A stretch of 64,000 nucleotides of DNA from DATCHW01 sp036508135. GTDB lineage: Bacteria > Bacteroidota > Ignavibacteria > Tepidaquicellales > Tepidaquicellaceae. This document shows, in pieces, positions 46,388 through 54,299 of this stretch. Below the pieces are notes generated by a model. That model worked only from the letters and a program-made list of their open reading frames with translations, was not told the origin of the DNA and searched no databases. The stretch covers positions 62,001 to 126,000 of the forward strand of contig DATCHW010000305.1 in the NCBI GenBank assembly GCA_036508135.1. Direction: 5' to 3'. The stretch's first letter is position 1. Each line of letters opens with the position of its first letter. The position numbers and the translations under genes were made by a program.

Positions 46388-46550
46388 AAAAAATTTATCA
46401 TTATATAATCAGGAACCCGCAGATGAAATAGGAAGTCTATTTGGTATGACTTTATGGAATGTGCTTGCAGAAGATTCGGAAAACTGGAAGTTTCTAATGA
46501 AATCAATTGATTCTTTTGATGATTCAAAGGGGACTCAGTATTTTAAGTAA
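46377..46550 (+). pseudogene. Possible 3' remnant of a gene beside a repeat copy
   Basis: A 57-codon frame begins with ATG inside the 44-base repeat and reads protein-like sequence after it: NQEPADEIGSLFGMTLWNVL, AEDSENWKFLMKSIDSFDD, ending SKGTQYFK. Composition is unlike the repeat around it. It may be the tail of a gene whose front was replaced by the repeat, or a very small gene. The family is not recognised. Confidence 0.35.
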
Positions 46551-46745
46551 AGTATTACCGACGAATAAAGAGATTGTGTAAAAAACCGAATTTTCGAATA
46601 ACTCGTTTGGGCTGAAGTCCCGATATAGAGCATCGGGATTTCCAACCCTAAGACAGGGCGGTTTAGCTATCCCCGTCGTAAACGACGGGGAAATTAAAAA
46701 GAAGAACAAAATATCTTATCTCGATTTTGATTAATGGGGATTTAC

Positions 46746-46796
46746 GTTCCCACGTCCCGATAAATGCGGGATCTTCGACTGGAGCATGGGAACGAG
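46746..46796. repeat. 44-base repeat, copy 2, with outer GTTCCCA/TGGGAAC stem
   Basis: Identical to copy 1 over 44 bases (from 46753). Here an outer 7-bp stem GTTCCCA/TGGGAAC (46746-46752 with 46787-46793) is also complete. The GGAGCATGGGAACGAG end resembles CGCTCCAGCGTGGGGACG near 63.2 kb on the other strand. Confidence 0.88.
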
Positions 46797-46979
46797 GAAA
46801 AATCGGGACAGGCAGGGGGATTGGGAATGAGGATCAAAAGCATATACACCCCACCCTGTATCCCTCCCCTAGAATTGGGAGGGAGATATTGTTGGGGGAA
46901 TGTATTTATGGATAATTTTTTGAATATTATTATTAGTCAATTTATTTAATTTTATATCTATAAATCATTTTTAATACGA

Positions 46980-48155
46980 TTGTCAGAAATTACTAATTTC
47001 GGCTTATTTAGATATTTCTTTTATCTTGGTTCTACTGTATTTGGCGGACCGCTTGCAGTCATCGATATGATGAGATATGATCTTGTTATGAATAAAAAAT
47101 GGCTTACGTTCAGTGAATTCGAAGATATTTTCGGATATGCACAGATTGCACCCGGACCTCTTGCATTTCAGGTGGCAGTATATTTTTCATATTTTAAAAA
47201 AGGATTTTGGGGCGCAGTTGCCGGAGGAATAGGTTTTGTTCTGCCGTCATTCTTTCTGGTACTTGCATTTTCGTTCTTTTACTTAGCTTATAAGGATATA
47301 TCTTATATAGAAAATTGTCTTTACGGATTAAGCCCTGTAATAATTGCAATAATTTTTTATTCCGGATATAAATTAAGCACATCAATCCTGAAAAAAGAAA
47401 TTATTCTGTATCTGCTTTTCGCTGCGTCTATCATTCTTACTGTTTTTTTCAAAGTCTATATAATATTTCTAATTATTGGTGCTGCGATCATTTCAGTTGT
47501 ATATTATTCCATTTCAGAAAAAAAAATCAATAAAAATAAATTAAGTATTTTCTCTCTTTATATAATACCAATAGCTGTCTTAGGATTTTCTAAAGTAATA
47601 CTATTTATAAAAGAAATTTCGGTTTCCAAAATGTTGGAAATGGCATTACTGTTTCTGAAGGTAGGAAGTCTCACATACGGGAGTGGTTTTGTTATCGTAG
47701 GGGTATTGAAGCAGGAAGTGGTGGATGCCAGGCATTGGCTGACCGCAAAAGAATTTATAGATGGTATTGCATTCGGGCAGATTACTCCAGGACCGGTTGT
47801 AATTACTTCTACTTTTATAGGCTATATTATGCAGGGTATTCCCGGGGCTATTATATCTACAATATGTATTTTTCTTCCGACATTTATTTTTGTCCTTATC
47901 CTTGCCCGGCAAATCGGTAAGTATAAGTATAATTTCTACCTGAAATCACTTATAAAAGGTGCAAATGCTGCGGCTATCGGGGCAATTCTTTCAACAGCAT
48001 ATCTCCTGTCTAAAGATGCAATTATTGATATTCCTACTTTTATACTCTTTGTCGCCGCATTGCCGGTTTTATTTTTTACAAAAATAAAATCAATTTATAT
48101 AATAATAGCCGCCGCTCTTGCCGGAATTCTAATAAAAACCTTCATTTTTCCTTGA
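46980..48155 (+). CDS. chrA: Chromate transporter, two-domain type
   Basis: A 391-residue CHR-family transporter with about ten membrane helices and two homologous halves. Each half begins with a family signature: FGGPLAVIDMM with GYAQIAPGPLAFQ in the first and GSLTYGSGFVIVGVLKQE with AFGQITPGPVVIT in the second. It exports chromate or a related oxyanion. It starts with TTG at 46980. No chrB regulator is nearby. Flanked upstream by the repeat region, so its promoter lies in or next to that DNA. Confidence 0.94.
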   Translation: MSEITNFGLFRYFFYLGSTVFGGPLAVIDMMRYDLVMNKKWLTFSEFEDIFGYAQIAPGPLAFQVAVYFSYFKKGFWGAVAGGIGFVLPSFFLVLAFSFFYLAYKDISYIENCLYGLSPVIIAIIFYSGYKLSTSILKKEIILYLLFAASIILTVFFKVYIIFLIIGAAIISVVYYSISEKKINKNKLSIFSLYIIPIAVLGFSKVILFIKEISVSKMLEMALLFLKVGSLTYGSGFVIVGVLKQEVVDARHWLTAKEFIDGIAFGQITPGPVVITSTFIGYIMQGIPGAIISTICIFLPTFIFVLILARQIGKYKYNFYLKSLIKGANAAAIGAILSTAYLLSKDAIIDIPTFILFVAALPVLFFTKIKSIYIIIAAALAGILIKTFIFP

Positions 48156-48213
48156 AATTGATGAAACAAATTCCGAATATTGATAGTATAAAATTTATAA
48201 AGACGGGGTATTT

Positions 48214-49026
48214 ATGCAAAAAATAAACTTACTGATTTTTTCCGTTTTGCTTTTTGCCTTAAACGGAAATTTAACAGCACAATGCGTCCAAACTGATAAA
48301 AGGTTTTATATGGGGATAGGCACCGGTATTTCTACTTACGTCGGAGGTGAATTCGGAAACCGATTCCAAGTAAGAGTTTCGGGTTCTAACTATAACAATT
48401 ACGATTATAACAATAATTATTATTACAACCGATACAATTATAATGATAATTATTATGACAATTCTTCATTTTACCCTTTACAGGCGGATTTTACACTTGG
48501 AATCAAGACATCGGAAATGATGTCTGTAGAAATTAATGCGGGCATTATATGGCATAATAACGGAAATCCGAATCCGGTATATGAAACCGGAACGTACGGC
48601 AATTACGACTATACAGACAGGTATGATTATTCAAGAGTTCTCGCGATTCCTATCACAGCGTCAGTAAAAATATATCCACTTTGGGCTATCAAAGCTCCTC
48701 TCTATCTGAAAGCAGGATACGGAGTGCAATACACACACGAAGAATTAAGCAGGGTAAGAGAATTTTATGATCCGAATTCTTATTATGGATACTATGATAA
48801 TGTTTATTCATATCCTATTGCGGAGTATTCAGATTCAAGATGGCTTCACGGTTTCAGTGTGGGAATCGGTTTTTCTTACAGGGTATATGAACAATTTTCC
48901 GGTGATGTAGAAGTTACTTACTCAAATTTCTTCTCTAAATTAAAAGAAGGAAGTCCGCTTGCGATGAATCAGACGAAGAATATTGGAAATATCTCACTCG
49001 GAACAAAAGTCTATTTCGGGTTCTGA
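48214..49026 (+). CDS. Outer-membrane beta-barrel protein with Asn/Tyr-rich loop
   Basis: A 270-residue secreted protein (signal ends LTAQ). Alternating strands such as ADFTLGIKTSEMMSVEINAGIIW and the aromatic C-terminal strand ISLGTKVYFGF suggest a barrel of eight to ten strands. Residues about 53-87 are an unusual run of Asn, Tyr and Asp, and further Y-rich stretches occur near 120-135 and 185-200, all probably in outer loops. No family named. Monocistronic, 58 bases after chrA. Confidence 0.8.
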   Translation: MQKINLLIFSVLLFALNGNLTAQCVQTDKRFYMGIGTGISTYVGGEFGNRFQVRVSGSNYNNYDYNNNYYYNRYNYNDNYYDNSSFYPLQADFTLGIKTSEMMSVEINAGIIWHNNGNPNPVYETGTYGNYDYTDRYDYSRVLAIPITASVKIYPLWAIKAPLYLKAGYGVQYTHEELSRVREFYDPNSYYGYYDNVYSYPIAEYSDSRWLHGFSVGIGFSYRVYEQFSGDVEVTYSNFFSKLKEGSPLAMNQTKNIGNISLGTKVYFGF

Positions 49027-49050
49027 AGCAATCCGTTAGAAAAAAAGCAT

Positions 49051-49527
49051 TTAATATAAAATTTTTGTTTCCGAACCAAACCATTCGAGGAATATTTTCC
49101 GGGCATCTTCGTTATTAATGTGAATCATTTCAATTTTCCTTTGTACTTCAGGCAATGCTAATTCCTTATAAATAAATTCGTCATCAAATCCAATTGCGGC
49201 GGCATCTTGTTTCGTGTTAGCATAATATATTTTATCTAACCTTGCCCAGTAAATAGCCGACAGGCACATCGGACACGGTTCACAGTTTGTATAGATTTCG
49301 CATCCCTTGAGGTTGAAGTCATTTAAATGTTTGCTTGCATTTCTTATTGCCTGAATCTCGGCATGAGCGGTAGGATCTTTTGTAGCAAGCACAGCATTTC
49401 TTCCCTCTGAAATTATTTTACCCTCTTTAACTATCACTGCCCCGAATGGTCCTCCTGCTCCGTCTGTCAGGTTTTCTTTTGAAAGTCTAATCGCTTCTCT
49501 TAAAAATTCCGTATTAAATTCTGCCAT
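49051..49527 (-). CDS. guaD: Guanine deaminase (cytidine-deaminase fold)
   Basis: A 158-residue zinc deaminase. The catalytic motif is TAHAEIQAIRNA (His and Glu), and the zinc cysteines are in TNCEPCPMCLSAIYWA. The sequence after it, KIYYANTKQDAAAIGFDDEFIY, and the terminal FLEWFGSETKILY fit bacterial guanine deaminase of the B. subtilis type better than tRNA adenosine deaminase. It turns guanine into xanthine. It follows the thioredoxin-TPR gene by 3 bases, which is likely only a shared transcript. Confidence 0.9.
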   Translation of the reverse strand: MAEFNTEFLREAIRLSKENLTDGAGGPFGAVIVKEGKIISEGRNAVLATKDPTAHAEIQAIRNASKHLNDFNLKGCEIYTNCEPCPMCLSAIYWARLDKIYYANTKQDAAAIGFDDEFIYKELALPEVQRKIEMIHINNEDARKIFLEWFGSETKILY

Positions 49528-49530
49528 ACC

Positions 49531-50592
49531 TTATGAATTAATTTTAGTCTTTAAATCTCTGAATGATTTTCTGTCGTGAATTTTTAAAGCCTTATCTATC
49601 GCATCATTTGCTTTCTCTTTTTCCCCGAAAGTTTTGTAAACAGATGCCTGATAATAGTACATACTCGCTTCGTGAATAGTGCCTATTACATAATGAATAT
49701 TATTCTCTGACAAAAGTAATGCTTCTTTTAAAGCATCGTTGGAAGGATCTTTCGATGTAACAATTGTAGCAACCTGGTTAAGTATAAACTGACCGTAAGC
49801 ATATTTAACCTCAAAATCTTCTTTCCCGAATTTTTCAAATGCTTCATCAAAAGTCTTTTGTGCTTTTTCGTTGTCCGTTAATTTTGTATAGTAAATTTCT
49901 CCGAGCATCAGATAAGAATCTTTCACTTTTTCTGAATTAGGATAAAGTGAAGGAAATTCTTTAAGTTTTTCAGTATCGTCGTCGATATATGCTTTAAGAA
50001 GAACTGCAGCATCAAGGTAACCGCTTGAGTTTGTGTTGTCCAGTTCTATAACCTTTGCGATGTATGGTTTTGCTTCGTCCTTATTTTCAAGGTCAACTAA
50101 TTTTTCACCCATTTTAAAGTTTGAAGTGATATCATTTGGATTTTCTTTTAACTTTGTCTTGAGATAATCCATGGTATTGATGCCTTTCTGATAGTCTGTG
50201 ATAATGCCGTAGAATTTTTTTGCAGGAAAGTAACCGACTATCCTGTCAATTTCAGTACCATCGCTTTTCATAAATATAATCGAAGGGTAACTCGGGATAT
50301 TATATGTTTTCGCCAGTTCAACACCTTCACCTTTCTCCGCATCAATTTTCCAGCTGATAAAATTATTATTGGCGAATCCGGCAACCTGCGGATCCGTATA
50401 TACAAAATTATCAAGTTCCACGCACCACTTGCACCAGTCAGTGAAAAAATCAACCATGATTATTTTATTTTCCTTTGCAGCTTTGTCTTTCATTTCCTGA
50501 AAAGAACCGGTTTCAAATTTGACCTGTGAAAATAAATTTGACGATAAAAACAGAAATAACGAAACAAAAATTAATTTAGATATATTTTTCAT
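49531..50592 (-). CDS. Exported thioredoxin-fold protein with TPR-like repeats
   Basis: A 353-residue secreted protein (signal ends LFSQ). The thioredoxin domain (25-140) has the pair in DWCKWCVELDNFVY, like DsbD-C or thioredoxin_7-type proteins. Later helices, for example KPYIAKVIELDNTNSSGYLDAAVLL and KAQKTFDEAFEKFG, look like TPR repeats. Probably a redox protein with a protein-binding tail in the periplasm. First gene of a pair with guaD. Confidence 0.9.
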   Translation of the reverse strand: MKNISKLIFVSLFLFLSSNLFSQVKFETGSFQEMKDKAAKENKIIMVDFFTDWCKWCVELDNFVYTDPQVAGFANNNFISWKIDAEKGEGVELAKTYNIPSYPSIIFMKSDGTEIDRIVGYFPAKKFYGIITDYQKGINTMDYLKTKLKENPNDITSNFKMGEKLVDLENKDEAKPYIAKVIELDNTNSSGYLDAAVLLKAYIDDDTEKLKEFPSLYPNSEKVKDSYLMLGEIYYTKLTDNEKAQKTFDEAFEKFGKEDFEVKYAYGQFILNQVATIVTSKDPSNDALKEALLLSENNIHYVIGTIHEASMYYYQASVYKTFGEKEKANDAIDKALKIHDRKSFRDLKTKINS

Positions 50593-51154
50593 GCTTAATA
50601 TTTTCTTTTAATTTATATAAATAAGCAAACCAAAAAAACACAATTATTAATTCCAAAATGATTATCCTAGTTGCCCGAAACAAATTAGGAATTTAAATTA
50701 ATTACTGAAATTACGCATTTGTCATGTTGAGCGTAGCGAAACATTTTGTTAAAACCATCCTTTTTAAATAGGTTATGCGAAAATAAAAAACACTCCCTCC
50801 ATCAGTACATAAGGCAAGGATTGTTTTAATTTCATAATGATTCTTGCTATCCACCCCACCCATAATCCCTCCATCCGACAAATCGGATTCCGAGACCTTG
50901 AATGGGGAGGGAATGTAATATGAATGTTAATTTTTAAAGTTATATTTTGGACAGATATGAAAGATAATCGGGAAAATAAATTGAATTAATATTTTTAATT
51001 TCTTTTTAAAATATTATCTTTAATTAATTAAAACGAATAGAAATTCTATCGCCGCTGTTGGTGCTCACAATCCTCCACTTTTTATGGAGGATTTAAGCGC
51101 AGCGTCACCAACAGCTTATATAATGCTTATAAAATTAATTAAAACAAATAAAAA
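50593..51154. repeat. Gene-free spacer with repeat and hairpin cassette
   Basis: 562 bases. Near 50720-50745 is TGTTGAGCGTAGCGAAACAT, an intergenic phrase common in Bacteroidota genomes. 50850-50915 has TCCCTCCAT...ATGGGGAGGGA-type pairing. At 51022-51156 a hairpin cassette lies between two 24-base direct repeats (separate entry). No gene seen. Confidence 0.7.
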
Positions 51155-51156
51155 TT
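51022..51156. repeat. Double hairpin cassette between 24-base direct repeats
   Basis: Outer stem GCTGTTGGTG/CACCAACAGC (51054-51063 with 51106-51115) and inner stem AATCCTCCA/TGGAGGATT (51069-51077 with 51085-51093). The cassette is bracketed by AATTAATTAAAACGAATAGA (51022-...) and its near copy ending at 51156 (24 bases, two mismatches). The second copy reaches the TTG start of the ferredoxin gene at 51155. Confidence 0.7.
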
Positions 51157-51490
51157 GAGTAAAGATTTAAGTAAAAAAGCAAAGGAACTCGGGATTAATG
51201 AAGTGAAAAGACACATATTCCTCTGCTCGGAATCCAAATGCTCCAAAAAAAATGATGGCGATGAATCCTGGGGTTACCTCAAAAAGAGAATGAAAGAATT
51301 AAAACTTGAAAAAGAAGGAGTTTTGAGAACAAGAGCAAAATGCTTCAGAATATGCGAGAACGGTCCGATAGCCGTGATATATCCTGATAAAGTGTGGTAT
51401 CACTCCTGCACACCGGATGTCCTGGAAGAAATTATTCAAAAACACTTAAAAGACGGCGAAGCGGTGAAAAAATATGTTATAGAAGACTGA
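51155..51490 (+). CDS. [2Fe-2S] thioredoxin-like ferredoxin
   Basis: A 111-residue protein from TTG 51155. Four cysteines fit the thioredoxin-like ferredoxin/NuoE fold: the pair in LCSESKCSKK, then AKCFRICENGP. It should carry one [2Fe-2S] cluster and transfer electrons in the cytoplasm. WYHSCTPDVLEEIIQKH closes the fold. No partner is adjacent. Its upstream DNA is the repeat cassette, so its leader has probably been replaced by it. Confidence 0.88.
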   Translation: MSKDLSKKAKELGINEVKRHIFLCSESKCSKKNDGDESWGYLKKRMKELKLEKEGVLRTRAKCFRICENGPIAVIYPDKVWYHSCTPDVLEEIIQKHLKDGEAVKKYVIED

Positions 51491-51499
51491 GTATCGAAT

Positions 51500-52684
51500 T
51501 TATGCTTTAATATTTTCACTTCTGAAAACCACAATAATATAAATTGCCACCAGAACTGCTCCTATTGCCGAAACTGCAAATGTTACCGGCGGTGAAAACG
51601 TACTCCATATAAGACCTGCGATAATGCTTGCAAGCAAAGTAAATACGCTGCTGAATCCGGTAAAAAACCCAATTGCGGTAGCAGTATCATCTTTTGCCGA
51701 TATATTTGTAATCCACGCTTTAGAAATACTTTCAGTTGCCGAAGCATAAAGTGCGTAAAAGAAAAACAAAATAAAAATCACAACTAACGAAGGCTGAAAT
51801 GACATTCCACCGTAAACCAAAGCAAATAGAAAAAGCCCTGCGATAAAAATATTTTTAAGACCAAGTTTATCCGCAAGTATTCCAACAGGATATGAAGAAA
51901 CAGCATATATAAAATTGTAAAAAATATATGCTGCAATAACTTCAGTGCTTGAATATCCAATCTGCTTAATCATCAGTAAAAGAAAAATATCCGAACTATT
52001 TATAAGTGCAAATGCGAGGAGACCCGTAACAAGTTTTTTATAATCTTTGCCTGCAATTTTCCAGTATTTTAAAAAAGAAAAAAATCCACGACCCTTTATG
52101 TTAGGATTTGCCTCAACTTTTCTATCCTTAATAAAAAAAGAAAACCCTACGGCTAAAAGACCGGGTATGAACGCTATTAAAAAAAGCAGTCTGAAATTTT
52201 CCACATATATCGAAAGGAAAATCAAAGCAAAGACAGGACCTATAAATGCACCGGCAGTATCAAGTGCCCTGTGCAATCCGAAAACCCTGCCTTTTGTTTC
52301 GGGAGTAGATTCAGAGGATAATATTGCATCCCGTGCAGATGTTCTGATTCCTTTACCAAGTCTGTCAATTGTTCGTGCAAAAAATATCCATAGCGGAAAA
52401 ACAAAAGCTGCCAGCATAGGTTTTGACACAGAGCTTAATCCATAACCAAACTGAACAAATGGTGCACGTTTGCCTGACCTGTCTGATAAATTTCCAAAAT
52501 ATCCCTTACTGAAACCGGCGGTTGCCTCCGCAAACCCCTCAAGTAATCCGATGATAAGCGCCGAGAATCCTATACTTTTCAGATATACAGGCATTACCGG
52601 GTATAACATTTCGCTCGCGATGTCAGTGAAAAGACTTACGAAACATAATATCCATACTGCTTTTGAGATCTTCGGTTTTGTCAT
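51500..52684 (-). CDS. MFS transporter
   Basis: A 394-residue major facilitator with about twelve helices. The first loop has GYFGNLSDRSGKRAPFVQFGYG (the D-R-x-G-R/K family motif), followed by DRLGKGIRTSARDAILSSE, a phrase of a well-spread subgroup of uncharacterised MFS exporters. C-terminal half starts after a central loop (KDYKKLVTG). Substrate unknown. Convergent with the ferredoxin gene, whose stop is 9 bases away. Confidence 0.93.
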   Translation of the reverse strand: MTKPKISKAVWILCFVSLFTDIASEMLYPVMPVYLKSIGFSALIIGLLEGFAEATAGFSKGYFGNLSDRSGKRAPFVQFGYGLSSVSKPMLAAFVFPLWIFFARTIDRLGKGIRTSARDAILSSESTPETKGRVFGLHRALDTAGAFIGPVFALIFLSIYVENFRLLFLIAFIPGLLAVGFSFFIKDRKVEANPNIKGRGFFSFLKYWKIAGKDYKKLVTGLLAFALINSSDIFLLLMIKQIGYSSTEVIAAYIFYNFIYAVSSYPVGILADKLGLKNIFIAGLFLFALVYGGMSFQPSLVVIFILFFFYALYASATESISKAWITNISAKDDTATAIGFFTGFSSVFTLLASIIAGLIWSTFSPPVTFAVSAIGAVLVAIYIIVVFRSENIKA

Positions 52685-52816
52685 AATTTTAAATTACTAC
52701 TTCGTATTTCTCAATTTGTTGAAATCGAAAGCAATTACACAATATTGTATCCAGGATTTATTAAACAATTTATTTTGTTTCGTTTTGTAATGAAAATAAA
52801 TTTAATAATAATCAAT

Positions 52817-53431
52817 ATGTTTAAAAACTCTTTAATGTTAGTACTGTTTTTTACCGTTATTTCGATAATAAGCTGTGCTAAAAACGATACTAAAGTTCAA
52901 CAAGCTCCAAATAATCAAAATAACACACAGGTGAATAAAAAAAATGACAGTCCGAATATATCAGATATGATAGTAAAGACAATGGATGGAACTGATAAAC
53001 CGTTATCTGATTACAAGGGAAAAGTTTTATTAATCGTAAATGTGGCTTCAAAATGCGGATTTACGCCGCAGTATGAAGGACTCGAAAATCTTTACGAAAA
53101 ATATAAAGACAAAGGATTTGAAATTTTAGCATTCCCCTGCAATGATTTCGGCGGACAGGAACCCGGCTCAAATGAAGAAATAAAAAATTTCTGCTCAACA
53201 AAGTACAATGTTTCTTTTACTTTGTTCGATAAAATAAAAGTACTCGGTGATAGTAAAAGTCCCTTATATACTAAACTCATACAAGCAGAGCCGGCAGGAG
53301 ATATCAGCTGGAATTTTGAAAAATTTGTGATAGATAAAAACGGTAATGTAACAGCAAGGTATAAAAGCAAAACAAAGCCTGAAGATGGAGAGATAACTTC
53401 GGTGATTGAAAACTTGCTGAAACAGAGTTAA
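52817..53431 (+). CDS. Glutathione peroxidase family lipoprotein
   Basis: A 204-residue protein from ATG 52817 (MFKNSLML); this start gives a proper lipoprotein signal ending IISC. The longer frame from 52745 was rejected. The peroxidase domain has Cys80 in NVASKCGFTPQYEGL (cysteine, not selenocysteine), then FPCNDFGGQEPGSNEEI and SWNFEKFVIDKNG with the catalytic Gln and Trp. It probably reduces peroxides in the envelope with thioredoxin-like partners. Monocistronic. Confidence 0.92.
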   Translation: MFKNSLMLVLFFTVISIISCAKNDTKVQQAPNNQNNTQVNKKNDSPNISDMIVKTMDGTDKPLSDYKGKVLLIVNVASKCGFTPQYEGLENLYEKYKDKGFEILAFPCNDFGGQEPGSNEEIKNFCSTKYNVSFTLFDKIKVLGDSKSPLYTKLIQAEPAGDISWNFEKFVIDKNGNVTARYKSKTKPEDGEITSVIENLLKQS

Positions 53432-53500
53432 CTAAGATATTGGTACGCTTCCTTTAAAGGGATTGGAATCAGAATAGAAAGGATTTGAACCGAAAAAAAT

Positions 53501-54292
53501 TCAAATAGTGGTTTCCAGAAATTCTGAAAGATAGGAATTAAATTCCCTCGGATTTTCCAGAGGGCTTAAATGTCCGGAGTTTGATATTATTTTTAATTGG
53601 GAATTTTTTAGTTTGGATTTCATTCTTTCTGAATATTCAAATGGCGTAAACTTATCATTATCTCCCACCATAATCAAAACAGGTATGTTTATATCTTTGA
53701 AGTAATCAATAGTGTTTGTTCTCATTGCCATTGCAAGCGATGCACCGCACATTGCTTCCACGCTTTGCTGATCGATTATATCTTTGATGAATTTATATAA
53801 AATCTTATTTTCGTAGTTATCTTTATACATTAACCGTCTCATAAAGTTGTCCGCTGCGCTTTCTTTTCCGAAATTTTTCAGATTACTTATGAATCTTGCT
53901 CTTTTAATTACATCTTCGTCATCATCTCTTTCTGCTTTGGAGTCTGCAAGTATCATAGAGGAAAATTTACCGGTGCTTTTAATAACGGCACGCTGGACGA
54001 TATAACCCCCCATTGATAGTCCGCATATATTAACTTCCTTTAAGCGAAGGTATTCAATAATGTTCAGAACGTCATCAGAAAAATCTTCCATTGTATAAAT
54101 ATGATAGAAAGAGTCTGTGCTTTTCCCAAAACCTCTGATATCAAAAGTAATTACACGATAATGATTACTGAAATAGTTGATTTGATAATCCCACATCCGG
54201 TGATTGAACGGGAAAGCATGAACAAAAAGAAGGGTTTTTCCGCTTCCTTCGTAATCATATACGTAAATTTCTCCTGCGAAAACTTCCTTCAT
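53501..54292 (-). CDS. Alpha/beta hydrolase
   Basis: A 263-residue serine hydrolase. Nucleophile Ser93 lies in CGLSMGGYIV; the oxyanion part is HAFPFNHRMWDYQ; the acid is in VGDNDKFTP and the His in SNSGHLSPLENP. Lid region between about 130 and 190. Without a signal peptide, it is cytoplasmic. Last gene of the rho-rng-nuoG run, 7 bases after nuoG. Substrate unknown. Confidence 0.92.
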   Translation of the reverse strand: MKEVFAGEIYVYDYEGSGKTLLFVHAFPFNHRMWDYQINYFSNHYRVITFDIRGFGKSTDSFYHIYTMEDFSDDVLNIIEYLRLKEVNICGLSMGGYIVQRAVIKSTGKFSSMILADSKAERDDDEDVIKRARFISNLKNFGKESAADNFMRRLMYKDNYENKILYKFIKDIIDQQSVEAMCGASLAMAMRTNTIDYFKDINIPVLIMVGDNDKFTPFEYSERMKSKLKNSQLKIISNSGHLSPLENPREFNSYLSEFLETTI

Positions 54293-54299
54293 AAAAAAA

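Larger units (their letters stand above)
46042..46979. repeat. Nearly 1 kb of repeat DNA
   Basis: No complete gene. A 44-base unit is present twice without a mismatch (46344-46387 and 46753-46796; it starts CGTCCCGATAAATGCGGG and ends GCATGGGAACGAG). Other stems are CCCGAC/GTCGGG (46265-46282), CCCCGTCGTAAACGACGGGG (46673-46692), CCCGATATAGAGCATCGGG (46619-46637) and CCCTCCC/GGGAGGG. Related text recurs near 39.6, 62.3 and 63.2 kb. Several short frames across it are unlikely to be genes. Confidence 0.75.

Noticed and set aside
46139..46949. Several 60-80-codon frames on both strands
   Set aside because: All lie in repeat DNA, overlap each other and show no protein-like composition, except the tail listed separately as a possible remnant.
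53465..53495. GGTTCAAATCC on the minus strand, like a tRNA T-loop end
   Set aside because: The flanking bases do not form the T-stem or an acceptor stem, and no anticodon arm is upstream.
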